NCBI RefSeq assembly: GCF_014212055.1
Contig: NZ_JACJVO010000008.1
Coordinates: forward strand, 1-64,000
From: Cohnella zeiphila
GTDB lineage: Bacteria > Bacillota > Bacilli > Paenibacillales > Paenibacillaceae
Direction: 5' to 3'
DNA: 64,000 nt
Shown here one piece after another: positions 57,853-64,000 of this stretch. Below the pieces are notes generated by a model. It was not told the origin of the DNA. It was given only the letters and a program-made list of their open reading frames with translations, and ran no database searches. Position 1 is the stretch's first letter, and the number at the start of each line of letters is the position of its first letter. The position numbers and the translations under genes are program-made.

Positions 57853-60732
57853 TTGCCAATGTGTACGGAGCAGGAACTGCTCGGCTATATGCGCGAGAAA
57901 GCGTACAAGCCGTTGACGTACCAGGAGCTGGAAAAACATTTCGGCATCGAGGATGCCGCCGAATTCAAAGAATTTCTGAGACTTTTGACGACGCTGGAAC
58001 AAGACGGGAAGATCATGCGGACCCGCACCGAACGCTACGGCGTGCCGGAGCGGATGAACCTGATCCGCGGCCGGCTGCAGGCGCATGCGAAAGGCTTCGC
58101 TTTCCTGCTGCCGGACGAGCCGGATCATCCGGACTTGTACATTCATGCGAACGATTTGAAAAGCGCGATGAACGGCGACATCGTCCTCGGACGGGTAACG
58201 TCCAAGAGCGAAGGCGGCACCCGGCTGGAAGGCGAAGTGGTGCGCATCGTCAAGCGCGCCGTCACGCAAATCGTCGGCGTGTTCGAGAACCATGAGAGCT
58301 ACGGCTTCGTCATTCCGGACGACAAGCGGATCAACAAGGACGTTTTTATCCGGAGCGAAGCTTTCATGGGCGCGGTGACCGGTCAGAAGGTCGTCGCGAA
58401 CATTATTCATTATCCGGAAGGACGCTCGGCGGCGGAGGGCGAGATTGTCGAGATTCTCGGGCACAAGGACGATCCGGGGGTCGACATTCTGAGCATTATC
58501 CGCAAGCACGGGCTGCCCGAGCAGTTCCCGGAAGAAGCGATGCGCGAGGCGGAGGCGGCTCCGGACTCCATCACGGAGGAGGAGATCGTCGCCCAAGGCC
58601 GGCGCGACCTGCGCGGCAAGACGATCGTTACGATCGACGGCGAAGATGCGAAGGATCTGGACGACGCGGTGAACGTGGAGCGGCTGCCGAACGGCAATCT
58701 GCTGCTCGGCGTTCATATTGCGGACGTCGGCTACTACGTGCGCGAAAAATCCCGTTTGGACGAGGAAGCCTACAGCCGCGGGACGAGCGTCTATCTCGTC
58801 GACCGCGTTATTCCGATGCTGCCGCACCGGCTGTCCAACGGCATTTGCTCGCTCAATCCGAAGGTCGACCGGCTGACGCTGTCGTGCGACATGGAGTTCG
58901 ATCCGGATACGATGAGGCTCGTCCGCCACGACATCTATACGAGCGTGATTCGGACGACCGAGCGCATGACCTACACGAACGTCCGCAAAATTCTCGTGGA
59001 CGAAGATCCGGAGCTGCTGGAGCGGTACGCGCCGCTCATCGAGACGTTCCGGACGATGCGGGATCTGGCGATGGCGCTGCGCAGCCGGCGGATGCGCCGG
59101 GGAGCGATCGACTTCGACTTCCAGGAATCGAAAGTAATCGTGGACCCCGAAGGGAAACCGGTCGATATCGTCAAAAGAGAGCGTTCGATCGCCGAGCAGA
59201 TCATCGAGGAATTCATGCTGGCGGCGAACGAGACGGTGGCGGAGCATTTTCACTGGCTGAAGGTGCCGTTCCTTTATCGGATTCACGAAGAGCCGAGCAG
59301 CGAGAAGCTGCTGACGTTCATTCAGTTCGCGGCCAACTTCGGTTACGCGGTAAAAGGCAAAGGCAATTCGGTGCATCCGCAGGCGCTGCAGACTTTATTG
59401 GAAGAGATTCGCGGCACGAAGGAAGAGACGGTGCTCAGCACGATGATGCTGCGCTCGATGAAGCAGGCGAAGTACGACGCGCAGAGCCTCGGCCACTTCG
59501 GATTGGCGGCGGAATTCTACACGCACTTCACGTCGCCGATCCGCCGCTATCCGGACCTGGTCATCCATCGCATCATCCGCGAGGTGCTCGAGAACGGCGG
59601 CACGCTGCCGGAGGCGCGGATGGAAGCGCTCGGCGTCCGCATGCCGGACATCGCGCAGCAGTCGTCGGAGCGGGAACGGGTCGCCGTCGACGCGGAGCGG
59701 GACACGGAGAAGCTGAAGAAGGCCGAGTTCATGCTCGACAAGATCGGCGAGGAGTTCGACGGCATCATCAGCGGCGTCACAGGCTTCGGCATGTTCGTGG
59801 AATTGGACAACACGGTGGAGGGCTTGATCCGGCTCAGCGACATGTCGGACGACTACTACCACTTCCACGAGCTGCATATGGCGCTCATCGGCGAACGCAC
59901 GTCCAAGGTGTACCGGATCGGCGACGAGGTTCGCATCCGCGTGGCGCGGGTCAACATGGACGAGTACGCGATCGACTTCGAGATGGTCGACATGCGCCCG
60001 CGCCAGGCGGGCAGGGTGAACTTCATCGACGCTCGCGGAGCGGGCGCGTTCGGCGGCGCCGGACGGCGGAAAAAGCAGCGCGGCGGCACGGCGGCGGTGT
60101 TCGCCGGTCCGGGCGAGAGGGACGGAGCCGGACGAGGCGGCAATCGGCGCGGCGGCGATGAGGGCTCGCGGCGCGGCAAGAAGGGCCGCGGCGAGCGCGT
60201 TTTCGTACCGGCCGGCGCGGACGGCGCGGCCGGGCGGGAAGGCGCCCCGGCGGCGAAGCCGGGGCGCAAGGGCTCCGGCGCCCCGAGCGGCGGCAAGCGC
60301 GGGGCGCGAGGCGGCGGCGCGAGCGCGGGCGCGGGGCGCGGCCGCGGGGACCGCGGCCGGATGGAGCCGCCGCCGGTGTTCGGCGGGGGCGAGATTATCG
60401 GGGAAGGCCGGATGCGGCCGACCAAGGCGCCGATGTCGCGAGACGGCGGCGGTGGCGTAGGCGTAAGCGGGCCGAATCGGGATTCGGCCGACTACGTTCC
60501 GCCCCCGGCGAAGCGGGGCAAGGGCGTGTCCCTGGATATGTGGGGACTGCCGGTGTCGTCTTCGCCTCGCCGGAATTACGGCGAGGACGACGAAGGCGGC
60601 CGCGGGCGCGGCGGAGCGCCGGGCGGCCGGAAGAAGCATGCCGGCGGAAGCAAGAAGAAAGCGGCCGGCCAGTCCGTGGTCGCCGAGCCCGGCAGCGCGA
60701 AGCCGCCGCGGCGCAGGAAACCCAAAAAGTAA
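57853..60732 (+). CDS. rnr: Ribonuclease R
   Basis: A 3'-5' exoribonuclease, 959 residues. N-terminal winged helix and two cold-shock domains ([31 protein letters not shown]), RNB catalytic domain with [11 protein letters not shown] (Mg-binding aspartates), and S1 domain ([19 protein letters not shown]). After about residue 720 there is a 235-240-residue Gly/Arg/Lys-rich tail ([26 protein letters not shown]) far longer than the short basic tail of other RNase R. TTG 57853 has GAGGTG at good spacing; ATG 57859 is possible. The gene precedes smpB/ssrA, its partners in clearing stalled mRNAs. Confidence 0.95.
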   Translation: MPMCTEQELLGYMREKAYKPLTYQELEKHFGIEDAAEFKEFLRLLTTLEQDGKIMRTRTERYGVPERMNLIRGRLQAHAKGFAFLLPDEPDHPDLYIHANDLKSAMNGDIVLGRVTSKSEGGTRLEGEVVRIVKRAVTQIVGVFENHESYGFVIPDDKRINKDVFIRSEAFMGAVTGQKVVANIIHYPEGRSAAEGEIVEILGHKDDPGVDILSIIRKHGLPEQFPEEAMREAEAAPDSITEEEIVAQGRRDLRGKTIVTIDGEDAKDLDDAVNVERLPNGNLLLGVHIADVGYYVREKSRLDEEAYSRGTSVYLVDRVIPMLPHRLSNGICSLNPKVDRLTLSCDMEFDPDTMRLVRHDIYTSVIRTTERMTYTNVRKILVDEDPELLERYAPLIETFRTMRDLAMALRSRRMRRGAIDFDFQESKVIVDPEGKPVDIVKRERSIAEQIIEEFMLAANETVAEHFHWLKVPFLYRIHEEPSSEKLLTFIQFAANFGYAVKGKGNSVHPQALQTLLEEIRGTKEETVLSTMMLRSMKQAKYDAQSLGHFGLAAEFYTHFTSPIRRYPDLVIHRIIREVLENGGTLPEARMEALGVRMPDIAQQSSERERVAVDAERDTEKLKKAEFMLDKIGEEFDGIISGVTGFGMFVELDNTVEGLIRLSDMSDDYYHFHELHMALIGERTSKVYRIGDEVRIRVARVNMDEYAIDFEMVDMRPRQAGRVNFIDARGAGAFGGAGRRKKQRGGTAAVFAGPGERDGAGRGGNRRGGDEGSRRGKKGRGERVFVPAGADGAAGREGAPAAKPGRKGSGAPSGGKRGARGGGASAGAGRGRGDRGRMEPPPVFGGGEIIGEGRMRPTKAPMSRDGGGGVGVSGPNRDSADYVPPPAKRGKGVSLDMWGLPVSSSPRRNYGEDDEGGRGRGGAPGGRKKHAGGSKKKAAGQSVVAEPGSAKPPRRRKPKK

Positions 60733-60853
60733 CGAAAGAAGGGGTCGCCCGCTCATCCGGGATGGCTCCTTTTTACATGTCGGATTTTGTTTTACTTTTG
60801 CAGGCGTATCCGATAGGATATTAAATGGTGTGTGGAAGGGAGCGGAGAAGGGA

Positions 60854-61798
60854 ATGATTCAGGTGAAGCCACAATTGTACCACGTGCTGGGCGCGAAGCA
60901 GTTCGGCCGTTCGGAGCTGGACGAGCTGTTCGATGCGGCCAGGGAGATGGAAGACGTCGTTCGGGCGGGAGGCAACCGGAGCCACCAGGGACGGATTATG
61001 ACGACGCTGTTTTTCGAAGCGAGCACGCGGACGCGGCTGTCATTCGAGTCGGCGATGACGCGGCTGGGAGGCAACGTCATCGGAACGGAAAACGCGGCGC
61101 AATTCTCGTCCGCGATCAAAGGCGAGACGCTGGAGGATACGATCCGGATCGTCGGCGGGTACAGCGACATTATCGTCATGCGGCATACCGACATCGGAGC
61201 GGCGAAGCGGGCGGCGGCGGTCGCAGCGGTTCCGGTCATCAACGCTGGCGACGGCGCGGGCGAGCATCCGACCCAGGCGCTGCTGGATGCGTATACGATC
61301 CAGAAAGAAATCGGCCGCATCGACGGCGTGAAAATCGCCATGGTCGGCGATCTTGCTTATGGACGGACGGTCCACTCGCTCAGCTATATTTTGGCCAACT
61401 ATCAAGACGTCATGATCTACTACATCTCTCCGGAGAACGTCCGCATTCCCGCCTCCGTCAAGCAGTACATGGATGAGAAGGGGATTCGCTACGAGGAGAC
61501 GACCGACCTCCATGCGGTGGCCGGCTCGATCGACGTGCTGTATCAGACCCGGATCCAGAAGGAACGCTTCCCCTCGGTTGAGGAGTACGAGAAAGCGTCG
61601 GGCCAATACATTGTCGACGAAGAGCTGCTGACCCATATGCGCAAAGAATCAATCGTGCTCCATCCGCTGCCCCGGGCCGGCGAAATCGCCGAAGCGGTCG
61701 ACGATGACCCTCGGGCCGCTTATTTCCGCCAGGCGCAGAACGGATTGTACATTCGCATGGCTTTGGTCGACAAAAGCCTTCGCGGCGTCGGACTTTAA
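60854..61798 (+). CDS. pyrB: Aspartate carbamoyltransferase catalytic chain, E. coli-like
   Basis: A 314-residue ATCase. It shows carbamoyl-phosphate-binding FFEASTRTRLSFESAM, IVMRH, GAGEHPTQALLDAYTI, MVGDLAYGRTVHSLSY and HPLPRAGEI. These motifs follow the E. coli PyrB pattern rather than the shorter Bacillus subtilis type. It catalyses the first committed step of pyrimidine synthesis. Neither pyrI nor any other pyr gene is in the window, and this slot between rnr and smpB is unusual. GGAGAAGGGA precedes the ATG. It may be a second copy beside a regular pyr operon. Confidence 0.92.
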   Translation: MIQVKPQLYHVLGAKQFGRSELDELFDAAREMEDVVRAGGNRSHQGRIMTTLFFEASTRTRLSFESAMTRLGGNVIGTENAAQFSSAIKGETLEDTIRIVGGYSDIIVMRHTDIGAAKRAAAVAAVPVINAGDGAGEHPTQALLDAYTIQKEIGRIDGVKIAMVGDLAYGRTVHSLSYILANYQDVMIYYISPENVRIPASVKQYMDEKGIRYEETTDLHAVAGSIDVLYQTRIQKERFPSVEEYEKASGQYIVDEELLTHMRKESIVLHPLPRAGEIAEAVDDDPRAAYFRQAQNGLYIRMALVDKSLRGVGL

Positions 61799-61812
61799 AC
61801 GATAGATCAAGT

Positions 61813-61842
61813 TGTTCCCTTGCCACGGCGCGTGGTATAATG
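61813..61842 (+). promoter_or_regulatory. smpB promoter
   Basis: TTGTTC (61813-61818), 18 bases, perfect TATAAT (61837-61842), about 50 bases before the smpB start. Confidence 0.75.
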
Positions 61843-61891
61843 ATACACCGCCCTTGATAAGGAGATTCCCGCCGAAGGAGATGAGGAGATC

Positions 61892-62374
61892 ATGGGCAAG
61901 AAAGATCAGTTCGACAAGCCGCTCGCCCAGAACAAGAAAGCTTCCCACGATTACTTCATCGAGGAAACCTTCGAAGCGGGCATGGTGCTCAAGGGAACGG
62001 AGATCAAGTCGCTGCGCGGCGGCCGGGCCAACCTGAGCGATGCGTTCGCGACGATCCGGAACGGCGAGATGTTCTTGCACAATATGCATATCAGTCCCTT
62101 CGAGCAGGGCAATCGGCACAATCCGACCGATCCGACGCGTGCGCGCAAACTGCTTATGCACAAAGTGCAGATCAATAAGCTGTACGGCCTGTCCCGTCAG
62201 GAAGGCTACACCATCGTTCCGCTGAAGGTGTACGTGCGCAACGGTTTTGCCAAATGCCTGATCGGCTTGGGCAAGGGCAAGAAGAATTACGACAAACGCG
62301 AATCCGCCGCCAAAAAGGATGCGCAGCGGGACATCCAGCGCGCCCTTCGCGAAAAGCAGAAAGTCAGCCATTAA
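61892..62374 (+). CDS. smpB: SsrA-binding protein SmpB
   Basis: A 160-residue RNA-binding protein with the whole family pattern: [52 protein letters not shown], and the basic tail [20 protein letters not shown]. With tmRNA it rescues stalled ribosomes. Strong AAGGAGATGAGGAG upstream. The ssrA gene lies 204 bases downstream. Confidence 0.98.
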   Translation: MGKKDQFDKPLAQNKKASHDYFIEETFEAGMVLKGTEIKSLRGGRANLSDAFATIRNGEMFLHNMHISPFEQGNRHNPTDPTRARKLLMHKVQINKLYGLSRQEGYTIVPLKVYVRNGFAKCLIGLGKGKKNYDKRESAAKKDAQRDIQRALREKQKVSH

Positions 62375-62458
62375 TTGTGGCAGCACTTCTGTGGTCCGGC
62401 AAGCAGCAATCGCCAACGCTGGCAGCAAGAAGATGCGGTTTTTCGGTGGGATCCGTGG

Positions 62459-62464
62459 TATACT
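62459..62464 (+). promoter_or_regulatory. Probable ssrA promoter -10
   Basis: TATACT at 62459-62464 is the best -10 in the 204-base smpB-ssrA gap; the -35 is poor. A transcript from here would carry about 110 bases before mature tmRNA, removed by processing. Confidence 0.4.
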
Positions 62465-62578
62465 AGATAAGCACCAATGCAAGAACTGCCGTCATGCAAG
62501 CCGATCGAATCGATCGATTGTGTCGACGACAACCGTCCGTTCCATCCGGCTAAGCGCCGTGATGGCGGCCTTCTATCT

Positions 62579-62943
62579 GGGGGCGTTTATGGATTCGACG
62601 GGGATAGTTCGAGCATGGGTAGCGGGTAGTGGGGCTGCGTCCGCTTCATCAACGCGGAAAGCCAATTAACTGGCAACCAAAAACAACAACTCGCTCTCGC
62701 AGCTTAATAACCTGTGATGCGGCTCCTACCTTCCATCGCCCATGTGGCGGGATAGGGGCTCAACTTTAGTGGGATACGCCGATTAGTCTCCGCCTGGGGC
62801 TGACGGAAGAAGACAATCAGGCTGACCCGAAGGGGACCCGGTTACGGGGGGCCTCTAGGGTGACATCAAATCCGTGACTACACCCGTAGAAGCCTATGTG
62901 GCGTTGTCTTCGGACAGGGGTTCGACTCCCCTCGCCTCCACCA
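62579..62943 (+). ncRNA. ssrA: Transfer-messenger RNA
   Basis: The 5' end GGGGGCG (62579-62585) pairs with CGCCTCC (62933-62939) to form the acceptor stem, followed by ACCA (62940-62943). The T-arm AGGGGTTCGACTCCCCT is intact. The resume codon GGC begins a frame giving (A)GNQKQQLALAA, then TAA TAA; the LALAA end is the usual degradation signal. Length 365 nt is normal. It acts with SmpB in ribosome rescue. A perfect terminator follows. Its 3' end is repeated in broken form just downstream. Confidence 0.96.
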
Positions 62944-62948
62944 ACATG

Positions 62949-62977
62949 AAAGCCAGCCGCACGAGGCTGGCTTTTTT
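62949..62977 (+). terminator. ssrA terminator
   Basis: A perfect 10-bp stem AAAGCCAGCC / GGCTGGCTTT, loop GCACGA, then T's. Confidence 0.9.
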
Positions 62978-63013
62978 GCGTAGAGCGAGGGGCATCGCCC
63001 CGAATCCGAAGGA

Positions 63014-63151
63014 GGACAGGGGTTCGACCGCGCGCAGGTCTGCGAATGCAGACCGAGCACGGCATCTGATTCTACCGAAGCGCTCTGCTTCGTCGAATGG
63101 ACTTCGTCAGCAAGTTCAATCAGGAATCATATACTCCCCTCGCCTCCACCA
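63014..63151 (+). repeat. Split duplicate of the tmRNA 3' end (att-like)
   Basis: GGACAGGGGTTCGAC at 63014-63028 repeats 62912-62926, and ACTCCCCTCGCCTCCACCA at 63133-63151 repeats 62925-62943. About 104 unrelated bases (63029-63132) separate the halves, at the T-loop. A second terminator follows. A more decayed version of the left half occurs at about 63212-63236. tmRNA 3' ends are common integration sites for tyrosine-recombinase elements, so these are probably att remnants. Confidence 0.75.
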
Positions 63152-63153
63152 TA

Positions 63154-63186
63154 AAAACTCTGACCGCATGAGGTCAGAGTTTTTTT
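63154..63186 (+). terminator. Terminator after the split tmRNA-end duplicate
   Basis: A 12-bp stem AAAACTCTGACC / GGTCAGAGTTTT, short loop, T run. Structurally parallel to the ssrA terminator but different in sequence. Confidence 0.85.
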
Positions 63187-63482
63187 GTGGGTGAGAGGAG
63201 GGGTACAGCCGCATCCGAAGAAGACAAGGTACGACCAATGCTCAGGAAACAATTAATTTCACTTCGTTGAAAAGAACTTTAATGGACTTTAATCTTCGTG
63301 AAAGGCTTTGTATCTGCGTTTTGAAGATGTCAGGATTCTCTTAGTTGAAATACGACAAAGAGAAAAAGTCAACAGATCTTAAGATACATTTATTCTAATA
63401 ACCAGAAGGAAAATGGTCGAAAATAATCGAAATAAATTATGATGATAGTATGGAGCAAAGACGTTAAAATAAGGAGCATATA
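63187..63482. other. AT-rich intergenic boundary
   Basis: No gene is seen. It holds the decayed tmRNA-end-like stretch (63212-63236) and then turns strongly AT-rich at about 63240, unlike everything to the left. AAGGAG at 63472-63477 serves the next gene. Confidence 0.6.
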
Positions 63483-64000
63483 ATGCATATTTACATGGAT
63501 GACTCGGGTAATATTGAAGGTCAAGGAAAAGTATATGTTTGGGCGGGCATATCCTTATATAATCAGGATAAAAGCCTAACTAATGCACTTGATCCAATAT
63601 TTAGCGGTTTTAATAATTCTCCAGGCTACAGAGAGAAAAAAGGGATGGATGCTACGTTTAAGGAGATGGAGGCTGTATTTCGGTGCCTCACGGGATTTTC
63701 CACCCTTAGAATTTCATATCTTGTTGTTGATAAAAGTTTGGTTACCAGTAATCAAAAAACATTTGTGAAGGGAGCAGTCTCTAAAGACAAAGAGCAAAGT
63801 GAAAATTATTTTCTAAGTAAAGTAGTTAAACGGCTTTCTTTTCCATATGATTCTAATGATAAGCATGTAAATTTGATCATTGATGGTTCACCTAGTCGAG
63901 TAGATTCCGTGAATCGCCTACACGAATACCTTTCTGTACGAATTAATTATCCAGATTGGAACACCAGTTACAGTTGGAATAATTTCAAAGTCGTATACGA
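63483..64000 (+). CDS. DUF3800-type protein, N-terminal part (cut by window end)
   Basis: The frame is open from ATG 63483 to the window end, 172 codons plus two bases. It begins MHIYMDDSGNIEGQGKVYVW, the (Y/F)xDDSG opening typical of DUF3800 proteins, which are RNase H-like in predicted fold and frequent on prophages and genomic islands; LIIDGSPSRVDSVNRL carries a second acidic cluster. Codon use is AT-rich, unlike the rest of the window, so it is probably acquired DNA integrated at ssrA. Function is unknown; a nuclease or defence role is possible for the family. Confidence 0.75.
   Translation, partial: MHIYMDDSGNIEGQGKVYVWAGISLYNQDKSLTNALDPIFSGFNNSPGYREKKGMDATFKEMEAVFRCLTGFSTLRISYLVVDKSLVTSNQKTFVKGAVSKDKEQSENYFLSKVVKRLSFPYDSNDKHVNLIIDGSPSRVDSVNRLHEYLSVRINYPDWNTSYSWNNFKVVY

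Noticed and set aside
63014-63151. A second tmRNA or a tRNA gene
   Set aside because: Only the T-arm half and acceptor 3' strand are present, split by 104 bases, with no matching 5' acceptor strand.
62874-63194. Small protein over the tmRNA 3' end
   Set aside because: The frame runs through the tmRNA acceptor and two terminators.

Overview
The window looks like chromosome from a high-GC member of the Paenibacillaceae (Paenibacillus/Cohnella type). The evidence is the YesM/YesN sensor-regulator pair feeding an LplA/LplB/LplC-type sugar transporter, the conserved secG-rnr-smpB-ssrA order, a tmRNA whose tag reads (A)GNQKQQLALAA, SigA-type promoters with strong Shine-Dalgarno sites, and CcpA cre boxes. 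Genus is inference from gene content, not from a database search.

Layout. 1-291: right end of an IS3-family insertion sequence, cut by the window edge. 292-847: no gene, but a diverged tandem array with a 54-55 bp period. 848-7583: a peptide-resistance-like module on the minus strand, made of an ABC transporter of the lantibiotic/bacitracin export type, an MFS efflux pump with a divergent ArsR-type regulator, and an OmpR-type two-component system. The promoters of the two-component system and the ABC operon carry the same 11-bp-spaced direct repeat. 7727-27589: an alpha-mannoside utilisation locus, yesM-yesN, binding protein, two permeases, then five intracellular glycosidases (GH3, GH38, GH125, a clan GH-A enzyme, GH38). 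28005-30097: a sugar-phosphate isomerase-like protein and two small membrane-anchored proteins of unknown function. 30751-33753: a minus-strand operon of a phospholipid-methyltransferase-like enzyme, a DedA protein and a VanRS-like two-component system. 33837-39068: MFS pump/WYL regulator pair, Old Yellow Enzyme/TetR pair with matching operators, and an APH-fold protein. 39136-39313: a probable orphan small RNA. 39474-52233: a second glycan locus under two cre boxes, with an SGNH esterase, a split ABC importer, a secreted and a cytosolic paralogue of an uncharacterised propeller-like family, a ROK protein and a GH38-like enzyme. 52285-53548: more than 1.2 kb of several unrelated repeat families. 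53600-57362: AraC regulator, a long mannose-6-phosphate isomerase and a ROK sugar kinase. 57437-62943: housekeeping secG, rnr, an E. coli-like pyrB, smpB and ssrA. After the tmRNA the composition drops to AT-rich and the tmRNA 3' end is repeated in broken form, which marks the edge of an integrated element carrying a DUF3800-type gene.

How the parts fit. Oligomannosides would be bound and imported by the Lpl-type transporter under YesMN control and trimmed inside the cell by alpha- and beta-acting glycosidases. Free mannose would then be phosphorylated by a ROK kinase and converted to fructose-6-phosphate by the mannose-6-phosphate isomerase. The second locus adds deacetylation and a second importer. 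The substrate (yeast mannan, plant or N-glycan) cannot be fixed from sequence alone. The most interesting unexplained items are the tmRNA-end duplications, the paired secreted/cytosolic uncharacterised enzymes, the orphan RNA, the shared operators, and the repeat families that occur at distant sites in the window.
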